Of a stretch of DNA of 64,000 nucleotides, positions 1 to 8,034 are shown piece after piece. Position 1 is the first letter of the stretch. Every line of letters starts with the position of its first letter. Where the stretch lies: positions 62,001 to 126,000 of the forward strand of contig NZ_JARXWB010000005.1 in assembly GCF_029892425.1 (NCBI RefSeq), read 5' to 3'. Under the pieces are notes generated by a model. That model ran no database searches, had not been told where the DNA came from, and saw nothing but the letters and a program-made list of their open reading frames with translations. Source of the DNA: Bradyrhizobium sp. BR13661. Its GTDB lineage: Bacteria > Pseudomonadota > Alphaproteobacteria > Rhizobiales > Xanthobacteraceae. A program made the translations under genes and the position numbers.

Positions 1-162
1 GGTCTCGATCTTGAATCCCTTCGGCCCGAACCATTGCGGCAGGTGTTTTGGATCGGACCACGCCTCGAACACCAGATCGCGCGGCGCGTCGATCACGCGC
101 GACATCACGATCTCGCGATCCATCGACCATTGCGACAGGGCAGCGTTGGCAGCACTCGTCAT
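1..162 (-). CDS. AHSA1/SRPBCC-family protein (N-terminal part; runs off the window)
   Basis: The minus strand reads MTSAANAALSQWSMDREIVM and continues with RVIDAPRDLVFEAWSDP and QWFGPKGF. This is the start of an AHSA1-type (activator of Hsp90 ATPase homologue 1) SRPBCC domain, a hydrophobic-pocket fold. About 54 residues are visible and the remainder lies beyond position 1. The ATG sits 2 nt after the stop of the ArsR gene, so the two are co-transcribed. ArsR plus AHSA1 pairs are common in alphaproteobacteria; the ArsR protein usually represses the pair. The ligand is unknown. Family assignment is secure from the PR.LVFEAW and QWFGP motifs; the function is not. Confidence 0.85.
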   Translation of the reverse strand, partial: MTSAANAALSQWSMDREIVMSRVIDAPRDLVFEAWSDPKHLPQWFGPKGFKIET

Positions 163-164
163 CG

Positions 165-569
165 TCAGGCACCTTTCCGTTTACTTGGCTTGTTGGTCGT
201 CTTCTCTGTTGTTTTGGACGGCCGCTTGGCGGCCGCCCTCTCCTTCTTGAGCTTCATCACGTAAGCCTCGAAGCGATCGAGCCGCGCTTCCCAGATCGCG
301 CGCTGGTGCTGGAACCAGTCTTCCGCGCTGAGCAGCGCTTCGGGGCTGAGCCGGCAGGTGCGTACGCGGCCCTCTTTTTCGGACTGCAGGAGTCCGCACG
401 TCTCCAGCACGTGGATGTGTTTCATGAAGCTCGGCAGTGCCATCTCGAAGGGCTCGGCGAGCTCGCCGACCGAGGCTTCGCCTGCGCACAGCCGCATCAC
501 GATCGCCCGCCGCGTCGGATCGGCAAGCGCTGCGAAGACCTGGTCGAGCTGGGATAATTGGTTAGCCAT
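165..569 (-). CDS. ArsR-family winged-helix transcriptional regulator
   Basis: A 134-residue protein starting MANQLSQLDQVFAALADPTR. The segment ALADPTRRAIVMRL followed by ASVGELAEPFEMALPSFMKHIHVLE is the classic ArsR HTH (residues about 10-60). The C-terminal tail is Lys/Arg/Ala rich. There is no CxC metal motif in the recognition helix, so it is probably not a metal sensor but the type that governs a linked AHSA1 gene. An in-frame codon at 603-605 would add 12 residues. I prefer the ATG at 569 because a strong promoter (-35 at 600-605, -10 at 577-582) lies inside the longer version and points to a leaderless transcript starting at about 570. Confidence 0.88.
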   Translation of the reverse strand: MANQLSQLDQVFAALADPTRRAIVMRLCAGEASVGELAEPFEMALPSFMKHIHVLETCGLLQSEKEGRVRTCRLSPEALLSAEDWFQHQRAIWEARLDRFEAYVMKLKKERAAAKRPSKTTEKTTNKPSKRKGA

Positions 570-578
570 GGAGCTAAC
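561..578. promoter_or_regulatory. Operator-like inverted repeat O1 over the arsR start
   Basis: GTTAGC (561-566) and GCTAAC (573-578) are perfect inverted arms around a 6-bp centre holding the start codon. The core TTAGC-N6-GCTAA recurs at 612-627. It overlaps the -10 element by 2 bp, as expected for an autorepressor site. Confidence 0.7.
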
Positions 579-605
579 TATAGGCGCATCGCGATCCGGC
601 GTCAA
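577..605 (-). promoter_or_regulatory. Sigma-70-like promoter of the arsR-AHSA1 pair, leaderless
   Basis: On the minus strand TTGACG (600-605) is separated by exactly 17 bp from TATAGT (577-582). The expected start, about 7 nt downstream, falls at 570-571, next to the ATG at 567-569, so the mRNA should have essentially no leader. Seen directly in the sequence; transcription itself is inferred. Confidence 0.75.
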
Positions 606-611
606 TAATTG

Positions 612-627
612 TTAGCTCATCAGCTAA
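612..627. promoter_or_regulatory. Operator-like inverted repeat O2 upstream of the arsR -35
   Basis: A second TTAGC-N6-GCTAA palindrome (arms TTAGCT and AGCTAA), 6 bp upstream of the -35 hexamer. With O1 it brackets the core promoter, which would let two ArsR dimers block RNA polymerase. Confidence 0.65.
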
Positions 628-675
628 GTTTTTTCGTGGCCCGGATGGAGCGCAGCGCAGATGCGCGAAAACGCC

Positions 676-1380
676 TCACACCGAGCGCGTCAGCCCGCCG
701 TCGACGCGGATATTCTGGCCGGTGATATAGGCCGCGCCGTCGGATGCGAGGAACGAGATCGTCGCCGCGATCTCCTCGACCTTGCCGTAACGCTTCAGCG
801 GCACGCTGTCGCGGCGCGCGTCGGTCTGCGGCAGGCTGTCGATCCAGCCCGGCAGCACATTGTTCATGCGGATGTTGTCGACCGCATGGGTGTCGGTGAA
901 GATCTTTGTGAAGGCGGCAAGGCCCGCGCGGAACACGGCCGAGGTCGGAAACATGGAACTCGGCTCGAACGCCCAGGCGGTCGAGATGTTGATGATAGCA
1001 CCGGCCTTCTGCGCCTGCATCACCGGCGTCACCAGCCTGACAGGACGGATCACGTTCAGCAAATACGTGTCGAGGCCGATGTGCCACTGCTCGTCGGTAA
1101 TCTCGGTGATGGCAGCACGCGGGCCATGGCCTGCGCTGTTGACGAGCACGTCGATGCGCCCCCATGTCGCCAGCGCACGGTCGACGAGACGCTTCAGATC
1201 GTCATTGGACTTGTTCGAGCCTGTGACGCCAAAGCCGCCGAGCTCGGCCGCTAGCGCTTCGCCCTTGCCGGAGGACGACAGGATGGCGACGCGAAAGCCG
1301 TCGGCCGCGAGCCGCCGCGCGGCCCCTGCTCCCATGCCGCTGCCGCCTGCGGTGACCAATGCGACCTTCTCTGCTGCCAT
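676..1380 (-). CDS. SDR-family oxidoreductase lacking the YxxxK motif
   Basis: A 234-residue Rossmann protein. It has the cofactor motif TAGGSGMGAG (residues about 10-19) in place of TGxxxGxG, NSAGHG for the NNAG motif, and NISTAW carrying the usual catalytic Ser region. The C-terminal GQNIRVDGGLTRSV is typical of classical SDRs. Where YxxxK is expected the protein reads PTSAVFRAGLAAFTK, so both the catalytic Tyr and Lys are absent. It may be a divergent or non-catalytic SDR. The ATG at 1378-1380 is followed directly by the beta-alpha-beta fold. It stands alone between arsR and an oppositely oriented acetyltransferase. Confidence 0.85.
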   Translation of the reverse strand: MAAEKVALVTAGGSGMGAGAARRLAADGFRVAILSSSGKGEALAAELGGFGVTGSNKSNDDLKRLVDRALATWGRIDVLVNSAGHGPRAAITEITDEQWHIGLDTYLLNVIRPVRLVTPVMQAQKAGAIINISTAWAFEPSSMFPTSAVFRAGLAAFTKIFTDTHAVDNIRMNNVLPGWIDSLPQTDARRDSVPLKRYGKVEEIAATISFLASDGAAYITGQNIRVDGGLTRSV

Positions 1381-1535
1381 GATCGGATATCCCTGTGATA
1401 GCGTTGCGGCGAGCTCAAGGTTCAGTCCCCCAAGGAGCAGTCTACCAGGGCTCAGCCAGTCGAAAGGCCTTCTACAGCCAGACGCGCCCGCGAACCAGAC
1501 TTGCCAACAAGCCTATTGTCACGAGGTCACGCCAC

Positions 1536-2378
1536 ATGAGCGATTTGCAGATCCGCAATTTACGCCCCGACGAGATCTCCATCGCGATCGACTGGGCCGC
1601 GGCCGAGGGCTGGAATCCCGGCCTGCTTGACGCCGCCTGCTTCGCGATCCCCGACGCGCAAGGCTTCTTCGTCGGCGAGATCGACGGCGAGCCAGTCGCG
1701 ACCGTCTCCTGCGTCATCTACGACGATCGCTTTGCCTTTCTCGGATTCTACATCGTACGTGCAGGCTTTCGCGGCAAAGGGCACGGCCTGCGCATCTGGA
1801 ACGCCGCGATCGCGCATGCGGGCACGCGCGTGATCGGCCTCGACGGCGTCGTGGCACAGCAGGACAATTACAGAAAGTCCGGCTTCCAGCTCGCTTACGC
1901 CAATATCCGTTATGGCGGCGTCGTTGCCGCGCCACCGACGCCGCCCGCGGACGTCGTGGCGCTCGACAAGATCCCGTTCGCGCTCGTGCAGGCCAGCGAT
2001 GCCGCCGTCTTCCCGGCGCAGCGCGGCGATTTTCTGCGCGCTTGGATCAACGCACCTGGACACGTTAGCCGCGCATTGATGCGCGACGGCAAGCTCGCCG
2101 CGTGGGGAGTGATCCGCCCTTGCCGGACGGGCTGCAAGATCGGCCCGCTGGTAGCCGATGATCGCGCCGCGGCGGAGGCCGTGTTGCATACCTTGCTGGC
2201 GAGCCCGGGATGCCGCGAGATTGTGCTCGACATCCCCGCGGTGAACCGCGATGCTATTGCGCTCGCGGAATTCCTTGGGCTGAAGCCGACATTCGAAACG
2301 GCGCGAATGTACACTGGACCGGCCCCGTCACTGCGGCTCGACCGCGTGTTCGGCGTCACCAGTTTTGAACTGGGCTAG
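1536..2378 (+). CDS. GNAT-family N-acetyltransferase with C-terminal extension
   Basis: A 280-residue protein starting MSDLQIRNLRPDEISIAIDW. Residues about 1-130 are a GNAT fold; FYIVRAGFRGKGHGLRIW gives the R/Q-x-x-G-x-G/A acetyl-CoA loop. Residues about 135-280 look like the second domain (Acetyltransf_18 type) found in GNAT proteins with paired domains. An upstream in-frame start near 1395 would add 47 residues that do not resemble the family, so I chose the ATG at 1536. The substrate cannot be told from sequence. It is transcribed away from the SDR gene. Confidence 0.85.
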   Translation: MSDLQIRNLRPDEISIAIDWAAAEGWNPGLLDAACFAIPDAQGFFVGEIDGEPVATVSCVIYDDRFAFLGFYIVRAGFRGKGHGLRIWNAAIAHAGTRVIGLDGVVAQQDNYRKSGFQLAYANIRYGGVVAAPPTPPADVVALDKIPFALVQASDAAVFPAQRGDFLRAWINAPGHVSRALMRDGKLAAWGVIRPCRTGCKIGPLVADDRAAAEAVLHTLLASPGCREIVLDIPAVNRDAIALAEFLGLKPTFETARMYTGPAPSLRLDRVFGVTSFELG

Positions 2379-2527
2379 TACCGATTTTGAACAAGCCCGC
2401 CTGAAATTTGTAATCTGCTTCACGTTGCCGCTGCGATGCAGCGTGTATGGGTGTTCGATCCGCCGATTGTCCCGGACGGCTAGAACGTCATTTTCTGACC
2501 ATCGATATTTTCATGCGCGAGGATTTC

Positions 2528-2842
2528 ATGACCGAAGCCAGAACCAAGGCTCGCTTTCTTCAGTACACGGCCGATGAGACGCAACGCATCGGGATCGGGG
2601 CTGCGCTGGTGCTTGCCGTTGTGATGGCCCTCGGTCTGCACACGCTCGTCTCCGCGCCTGCGATACGGGAGGCCGCCCAGACGGAGCTGGCACGAATCAT
2701 TGCCGATGAGGATCGGGATGTCTGCGGTCAGTTCGGGCTGCGCCCGGGGACGTCAGCATTTGCGGCCTGCAGCCGCGAGCTCGCCAATGTCAGGCAGAAG
2801 CAATCCGACCGCGACCAGGCGGCCGCGGCGGGAATCCTCTGA
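2528..2842 (+). CDS. Small membrane-anchored protein of unknown function
   Basis: A 104-residue protein with one hydrophobic segment (about residues 21-45, GIGAALVLAVVMALGLHTLV) and a charged, probably periplasmic, tail containing two Cys (DVCGQFG and FAACSRE). I do not recognise a family. The ATG at 2528 has AGGA 8 nt upstream. An alternative ATG at 2513 would add five residues. No neighbour hints at a role. Confidence 0.6.
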   Translation: MTEARTKARFLQYTADETQRIGIGAALVLAVVMALGLHTLVSAPAIREAAQTELARIIADEDRDVCGQFGLRPGTSAFAACSRELANVRQKQSDRDQAAAAGIL

Positions 2843-2877
2843 TACCAGCAATCCTCGAATGCAGTGAGCTGCGCCGC

Positions 2878-3324
2878 TCAGTAGCAGCGCATGATGTTGA
2901 CGGTGTGCTCGCCGCCGCCGCGGCCGGGCACCGTCACCTGCTCCGTCGGACAGCTCGGCACATAGGGCCGATCAGACGGTACGACATTTGGCGGGAAGCG
3001 ATGTGCCCAGTCCCACGGTACGTCGTAGGTGTAGGTATAGCGAACGTCGTTTGTGACCGGCTGCCCGGCATCGGCGAACGGCTCGCTGTAGCCCATGCTG
3101 TCGTTGTAGAAGGCGCCGCCGCCCGGCCAGTAGACCCAGGGATTGTTGAAGCGATTTCCGCGGCCGTGGAACCGCGCACCAGGCGCGATCGGCGGTCGCG
3201 CCGCAGCCACCATGCCGTGCGGAGCAGCGCCGCCCGGTCGTGCAAAACTGTCAGCGGCAGTAAGGAGCAGCGCGGCGGCTGCGCTGAGCGAGGCGAACAA
3301 CGCCCCATATGATCTGGACATCAT
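2878..3324 (-). CDS. Secreted protein of unknown function
   Basis: A 148-residue protein with a Sec signal peptide (MMSRSYGALFASLSAAAALL, cleavage probably after SFA), then a Pro/Gly/Arg/Tyr-rich mature part. It has few charged clusters and a C-terminal pair of Cys (SCPTEQV and MRCY-end) that could form a disulfide. The final residues are NIMRCY. Small secreted proteins of this type are common in Bradyrhizobium, but I know no function. A TTG 12 nt upstream is a less likely start. Confidence 0.6.
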   Translation of the reverse strand: MMSRSYGALFASLSAAAALLLTAADSFARPGGAAPHGMVAAARPPIAPGARFHGRGNRFNNPWVYWPGGGAFYNDSMGYSEPFADAGQPVTNDVRYTYTYDVPWDWAHRFPPNVVPSDRPYVPSCPTEQVTVPGRGGGEHTVNIMRCY

Positions 3325-3497
3325 GATACGCACCAACTCGTCTGGCTTCGCAGATAACGGCTCCCCACCGCAGGCTAGGCCGGTCCGTCACCCGCCCGCA
3401 AACCTATAATTAATTATTGGTTAAGGCACGGGATTAATGGGGAACCGGGTGGTCTCGTAGGGTGGATTGGACGACGACCGCGCGAAGCGCAGTCGTG

Positions 3498-3550
3498 GGC
3501 GTAATCCACCGCTTCTGTGACCGCGGAGACGGACACTGGTGGATTACGCC
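3498..3550. repeat. REP-like palindrome with perfect 13-bp arms
   Basis: GGCGTAATCCACC (3498-3510) is repeated inverted as GGTGGATTACGCC (3538-3550) with a 27-nt loop. A partial third copy, GGTGGATT, lies at 3461-3468. The GGTGGATTACGCC unit matches my memory of the abundant intergenic palindromes of Bradyrhizobium and Rhodopseudomonas. Confidence 0.7.
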
Positions 3551-4187
3551 TTCGGCGAAGGGGTTACGACCCTTTGTGTTGCCTGACGGGCAAAACACGC
3601 TAGGCGTGGGGCAATCCGCGCCGTCGAAAATATTCCGCTTTACCGAAATTCGGAAACGGCGTATGTGTCGCGGCAACCCGGCCCATGGAAGAGGGGCGTA
3701 TCGCGATCGTCACGAACGCGGGCCGGACGGCGGTGGACGCAGGCCACATCGGCGCGATCAGGTTTTGCAGGGCGGGCGACCGTGAGCGAGATCACCGCGC
3801 AAACGACCGGTGTGATCGGCGTACGGCAAAATCGTGTGGTCCTGGCGCCCGGAGCCTGTGCGCCAAGCCTTGTGGTGATGTGCGATGTCCAACCGGGCGT
3901 GCACATCAGCCATCCGCAAGGCGACGGGGGCAATAGTGCATCGCTCCCCGGGGAGATCACGACATAAGCCGTCAACCCACTGCGCAGGGAAGGCCGGATG
4001 TTTCGGCTTCACCTGTATGCCGCTGTGCAGCCTCTTGTAGCGCAATCTTCGCACAGTGGACCGCGGGTGCCAGTCGGGCACCCGGTCTTCCCTGCGCTCT
4101 CTTTCAAAGGGGGTGAGGCGACGGAGCAAAGCTCGGGCGAGGTGAGCCGCGAGGATGATCAGCTATGTCTGACGTTGAAAAATGGTG

Positions 4188-4323
4188 TCGTGCCCCGGAC
4201 GCTGCGCAGCACGAAGTGATGCGCTGCAGAGCCGGGGCCCATCTCGCCGCATTGTGCCCTGTGGCTTTCTGGGTCCCGGCTCTGCGCCGCACCGCTACGC
4301 GCTGCAGCGCGTCCGGGACGCGA
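4188..4323. repeat. Nested 136-bp imperfect palindrome
   Basis: The outer arms are 4188-4202 and 4309-4323 (12 of 15 complementary, around CCGGACGC). The inner arms are 4226-4241 and 4270-4285 (15 of 16 complementary, GCAGAGCCGGG/CCCGGCTCTGC). This has the shape of a bradyrhizobial intergenic palindromic repeat that can fold into one long hairpin. It lies 160 bp before the phosphatase gene. Confidence 0.7.
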
Positions 4324-4482
4324 GGGCCACTCCGCAACGACGAATCCGTGGATGCCGAGCCCTCTTCCAGTCACTTCTTCACGCCGATCCGCCCTTGTAA
4401 CAAAAGCGTCATACAGCAAAACTAAACGATTGCCGGGGGCCGCGGTTCGGCGGCCATGCCGCCTCATCGCTAGGAGATTTTG

Positions 4483-6339
4483 ATGCGCCGTTCACTGGTG
4501 TTGCTGTCCGCCGGGCTGACAGTCCTTTCCACCGGATTTGCGTCCGCTGAGAATAACACGCCCCGGAACCTGATCCTGTTCATCCCCGACGGGCTGCGCG
4601 CACTGAAGGTCACCCCCGAGACCGCGCCGGCCATGGCCGAGGTCCGCGACAAGGGCGTCAACTTCAAGAACTCGCACTCGCTGTTCCCGACCTTCACCAT
4701 GGCCAACGGTTCGGCGATGTCGACCGGTCATTATCTCGGCGACACCGGCGTGTTCTCCAACACGATCTGGACCAACTACACCTCAGGTCCGGCCGGCGAC
4801 ACCGTGGTTCCCTTCATCGAGAACGACGCCGTGCTCGGCGACATCGACGAGCATTTCAAGGGCGACTATCTCAACGAAGAGACCGTCTTGAAGATGGCCC
4901 GCGACAAGGGCCTGAGCACGGCTGCGATCGGCAAGGTCGGCCCGACCTATCAGTTTGATCACACCGACCATCCGGAGAAGCCGGGCCAGCACTCGATCGT
5001 CGTCGACGATGCTACCGGCGGCAAGGTCGGCGTGGCGCTCTCGGACGAGATGAAGGATGCGCTGACCAAGGCCGGTCTCGCCCTCACCGCCCCCAGCCGC
5101 GGCGACAACGGCAAGGCGGGCGACGCCAAGACGCCCGGCACGACGACGGCCAATGTCGTGCAGCAGGCCTATTTCGCCGACGTCGCCACCAAGGTGGTGC
5201 TGCCGATGTTCAAGGCGCGCAACAAGCCGTTCGTGCTGGTGTTCTGGTCGCGCGATCCTGACGGCACCCAGCATAACCAGGGCGACAGCCTCAACCAGAT
5301 CCTGCCGGGCATCAACGGCCCGAGCTCGATGGCGAGCATCAAGAATGCCGACAACAACCTCGCCCAGATCCGCAAGGCGCTGGACGAGCTCGGGCTCGCG
5401 GCGAGCACCAACATCATGATCCAGGCCGACCACGGTTTCTCGACCATCTCCAAGGAGAGCAAGACCAGTCCCTCGGCCAAGGTCAGCTATGACGACACGC
5501 CAAAGGACTTTTTGCCGATGGGCTTCCTCGCCCTCGACCTTGCCAAGGCTCTCGACCTGCCGCTGTTCGACCCCAACGACAAGAACGCGGCCGTCACCGG
5601 CAACGCCCATCCGAAGGCCGGCAACGGCGTGCTCGGCAAGGAGCCGACCAAGCCCGACCTCGTCGTCGCCACCAATGGCGGCTCGGACCTGATCTACTTG
5701 CCGAACAAGGACAAGAAGCTGGCGGCCAAGACCATCAACGCACTGCTGGAACAGGACTATATCTCCGGCCTGTTCGTCGATGACCAGCTCGGCCGCTTCC
5801 CCGGCACCCTGCCGCTGTCGAGCATCAATCTGCGCGGCAAGGCGGCGACGCCGACGCCGGCGATCGTCGTCAACTTCCGCTCCTATGCCAGCGAATGCGG
5901 CGAGGCGCCGACCAATTGCTCGGTGCAGGTGGCCGACACCGTGCTGCGTCAGGGCCAGGGCATGCATGGCAACTTCAGCCGCGGCGACACCTACAACTTC
6001 ATGGCCGCGATCGGTCCGGACTTCAAAGCCGGCTATGTCGACGAGCTGCCGGTCAGCAATGCCGACGTCGGCATGACCGCAGCGCGACTCCTCGGCCTGC
6101 ACGGCTCGGAGAACGGTGGCCTGGTCGGCCGCGTGATGTCGGAGGCGCTGCCGAACGGCATCGTGCCGAAGGCGTTCAAGGCCGTCGAGAGGTCGAAGAA
6201 GAAGTCCGAGAACGGCCTCGAGACCGTGCTCAACGTCCAGCGCGTCGGCAGCCAGCGCTATTTCGACGTCGCCGGTTTCCCCGGCCGCACTCAGGGACTC
6301 GAGCCGGAGACCGGCAAACAAAAAACGGCGGGGAAATAA
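4483..6339 (+). CDS. Exported alkaline-phosphatase-superfamily phosphodiesterase/phosphatase
   Basis: A 618-residue protein with a signal peptide (cleavage near ASA-EN, residue about 23). The mature protein starts with LILFIPDGLRA, where the Asp is a metal ligand. FPTFTMANGSAMSTG follows with the Thr nucleophile region of type I phosphodiesterases/nucleotide pyrophosphatases (PF01663-like). FWSRDPDGTQHNQGD and MIQADHGFS give the Asp/His and DH metal ligands, and GMHGNFSRGDTYNFMAAIGP a late His. All core metal-binding motifs are present, so it should be active in the periplasm; the natural substrate is unknown. AGGAG lies 7 nt before the ATG at 4483. The stop codon is inside the loop of a terminator hairpin. 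Confidence 0.9.
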   Translation: MRRSLVLLSAGLTVLSTGFASAENNTPRNLILFIPDGLRALKVTPETAPAMAEVRDKGVNFKNSHSLFPTFTMANGSAMSTGHYLGDTGVFSNTIWTNYTSGPAGDTVVPFIENDAVLGDIDEHFKGDYLNEETVLKMARDKGLSTAAIGKVGPTYQFDHTDHPEKPGQHSIVVDDATGGKVGVALSDEMKDALTKAGLALTAPSRGDNGKAGDAKTPGTTTANVVQQAYFADVATKVVLPMFKARNKPFVLVFWSRDPDGTQHNQGDSLNQILPGINGPSSMASIKNADNNLAQIRKALDELGLAASTNIMIQADHGFSTISKESKTSPSAKVSYDDTPKDFLPMGFLALDLAKALDLPLFDPNDKNAAVTGNAHPKAGNGVLGKEPTKPDLVVATNGGSDLIYLPNKDKKLAAKTINALLEQDYISGLFVDDQLGRFPGTLPLSSINLRGKAATPTPAIVVNFRSYASECGEAPTNCSVQVADTVLRQGQGMHGNFSRGDTYNFMAAIGPDFKAGYVDELPVSNADVGMTAARLLGLHGSENGGLVGRVMSEALPNGIVPKAFKAVERSKKKSENGLETVLNVQRVGSQRYFDVAGFPGRTQGLEPETGKQKTAGK

Positions 6340-6378
6340 CCCCGCCGCTTCATTCGCGCCCTCAATGAGGGCGCGAAA
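6326..6378 (+). terminator. Tandem hairpins between convergent genes
   Basis: The first stem is CGGCGGGG (6326-6333) with CCCCGCCG (6340-6347); its 6-nt loop contains the TAA stop of the phosphatase. The second is an 11-bp perfect stem, TTCGCGCCCTC (6353-6363) with GAGGGCGCGAA (6367-6377). They separate convergent genes and probably serve both strands. Confidence 0.75.
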
Positions 6379-6404
6379 ATCTCTTGGTTACATGCCTAGA
6401 TTCT

Positions 6405-6977
6405 TTACATTCCAATGTCGAAGACATTAGGCAGTTGGCCCGCCAGAGGCAGTGCGGTGGCGCCCAGGAAGGTCGCCACCATCGCCATCAGGCGACGGTT
6501 GTTCTGGCGCTTGCCGCGCATCTGGCCGGCGATCCACTCGAGCATCTCGCTCTTGACCTTCGAGGCATAGGAAGGCGCCCAGCTCTCGATGTCGGTGTCC
6601 TGCGCCAGCGCGACGCTACGCGAGGGAACCTTCAGGCCCGAGGCGCTCGCGGCGTAATGCGCGACAGCCTTGGCCAGCAAATCGTCGAAACGGCCACCAT
6701 CGGTACGCTCGGTCGCGGCCTCGTTGATCTCGAACAGCGCCTCGGCTTCGGCGCGGCTGACCGGCTGGTCGTTGACGGCCACGGCCGTCAGGATGCGGGC
6801 GCACCAGGCGGTGTCATCGGCATCGAGGGAGCGAGAAAAGTGCATCCGACCCTTGGTGGTCGGACCTTCGCCGGTGATCACGCCGTCGCGGACGATGGTG
6901 AGGGCGTGGGCTGCGGTGTCGCAGCAGGACGGTTCGAGGGACGGCGACTCAACTGACTTCGACAGTGCGGCAGACAT
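6405..6977 (-). CDS. Protein of unknown function, possibly membrane-associated
   Basis: A 190-residue protein not recognised by family. The N-terminal two thirds are soluble and mixed charge (Asp/Glu-rich around residues 75-110, EAEALFEINEAATERTDGG). After a basic stretch (RGKRQNNRR) the C-terminus has one hydrophobic segment (LMAMVATFLGATALPLAGQL) that could be a tail anchor. GGAAG sits 6 nt before the ATG, supporting the start. It converges on the phosphatase gene across a shared terminator. Confidence 0.6.
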   Translation of the reverse strand: MSAALSKSVESPSLEPSCCDTAAHALTIVRDGVITGEGPTTKGRMHFSRSLDADDTAWCARILTAVAVNDQPVSRAEAEALFEINEAATERTDGGRFDDLLAKAVAHYAASASGLKVPSRSVALAQDTDIESWAPSYASKVKSEMLEWIAGQMRGKRQNNRRLMAMVATFLGATALPLAGQLPNVFDIGM

Positions 6978-7369
6978 AGTTCACTTCCAGATTTCTTCTG
7001 ATCGACCAGCATTTTCATGCGGGCGTAAAGGGGCGGTTAATGATTCGATATGGGGATCGCGACTTTTCTCAATGGTTGCCGATTAGTCGCTATGAGGACC
7101 ACTTCGGTTCCAGGGAGCGTCGGGCGAGCGTGATGCGGGTCATAAAAGGCTTTATCGGGGCAATCGAGACCGCAAAGCCCCGGTGGAGATGTTTCGCCGC
7201 AGGTGTCCCCGTAACAAAAATGTGCTGAGAAATCAGCCCTTCAGAGCAGAAATTCACATTTTACTTCAAGCAGTTCAGGGGCCGTTCACTTGGCCTCGCC
7301 AAGCGCCTATACTGATCCGCACGGCTAGACGGTAATTTCCAAGCAAATTCAATGAGATGAGGTCAAACC
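6978..7369. other. Divergent intergenic region upstream of the peroxiredoxin
   Basis: 392 bp without a credible gene. It holds the promoter of the minus-strand hypothetical and that of the peroxiredoxin (7285-7313). A 62-codon frame at 7040-7228 lacks an RBS and protein-like composition. Confidence 0.6.
7285..7313 (+). promoter_or_regulatory. Peroxiredoxin promoter with an inverted repeat in the spacer
   Basis: TTCACT (7285-7290) and TATACT (7308-7313) are separated by 17 bp. CTTGGC (7289-7294) and GCCAAG (7298-7303) form a perfect 6-bp inverted repeat around CTC, lying between the hexamers, a typical place for a repressor or a MerR-type activator. Confidence 0.55.
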
Positions 7370-8029
7370 ATGACACTTCCGATCGGCACCACCGCCCCTG
7401 ACTTCGAAGCCGAGACCACCGAGGGGAAGATCAAGTTCCACGACTGGATCGGCAACAGCTGGGCCCTGCTGTTTTCGCATCCCAAGGACTTCACACCGGT
7501 TTGCACGACCGAGCTCGGCGCCCTCGCCAAGCTGAAGCCGGAATTCGACAAGCGCGGCGTCAAGCTGATGGGCCTTTCGGTCGACCCGGTAGACCGTCAT
7601 TCAAAATGGTCGGAGGACATCAAGGAGACCCAAGGTGCCGCGCCGAACTACCCGATGATCGGCGACACCGATTACAACGTGTCGAAGCTGTACGGCATGC
7701 TGCCGGCCGCGATCTCGGGTGATCCCCTCACCCGTACCGCCGCCGATAACCAGACCGTCCGCAACGTCTTCGTCATTGGGCCGGACAAGAAGATCAAGCT
7801 CGTGCTGGTCTACCCGATGACCACGGGCCGGAACTTCCAGGAAATCCTCCGCGTGATCGACTCGCTGCAGCTCACCGCCAAACATCGCGTCGCGACGCCG
7901 GCCGACTGGTCGCCGGGCGAGGATGTCATCATAGCGGGCTCGGTGTCCAACGACGAGGCCAAGACGATCTACCCGCAGGGCTGGAAGGAGCCGAAGCCCT
8001 ACATCCGGATCGTGCCGCAGCCGAAGTAA
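7370..8029 (+). CDS. 1-Cys peroxiredoxin (Prx6 family)
   Basis: A 219-residue thioredoxin-fold peroxidase that reduces H2O2, alkyl hydroperoxides and perhaps peroxynitrite in the cytosol. The signature PKDFTPVCTTE holds the peroxidatic Cys (about residue 45). I see no second Cys, and the length and the C-terminal extension ending GWKEPKPYIR mark the Prx6 group, which uses an external thiol for recycling. GAGG lies 7 nt before the ATG. A sigma-70-like promoter with a spacer palindrome is about 60 bp upstream, suggesting dedicated regulation. Confidence 0.93.
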   Translation: MTLPIGTTAPDFEAETTEGKIKFHDWIGNSWALLFSHPKDFTPVCTTELGALAKLKPEFDKRGVKLMGLSVDPVDRHSKWSEDIKETQGAAPNYPMIGDTDYNVSKLYGMLPAAISGDPLTRTAADNQTVRNVFVIGPDKKIKLVLVYPMTTGRNFQEILRVIDSLQLTAKHRVATPADWSPGEDVIIAGSVSNDEAKTIYPQGWKEPKPYIRIVPQPK

Positions 8030-8034
8030 ATGGC

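Larger units (their letters stand above)
3325..4482. other. 1.1-kb gene-free region with palindromic repeats
   Basis: No reading frame here has a plausible start, RBS and protein-like composition; all candidates are short and Arg/Pro/Ser rich. It holds two clear palindromic elements (3498-3550 and 4188-4323). The segment between them (about 3650-4160) resembles, from memory, a dispersed non-coding sequence seen in many Bradyrhizobium genomes; I cannot confirm that here. The last part carries the promoter region of the phosphatase gene at 4483. Confidence 0.6.

Noticed and set aside
4783..6321. 512-codon minus-strand frame under the phosphatase gene
   Set aside because: Antisense shadow; composition is not protein-like and the plus-strand gene has full catalytic motifs and an RBS.
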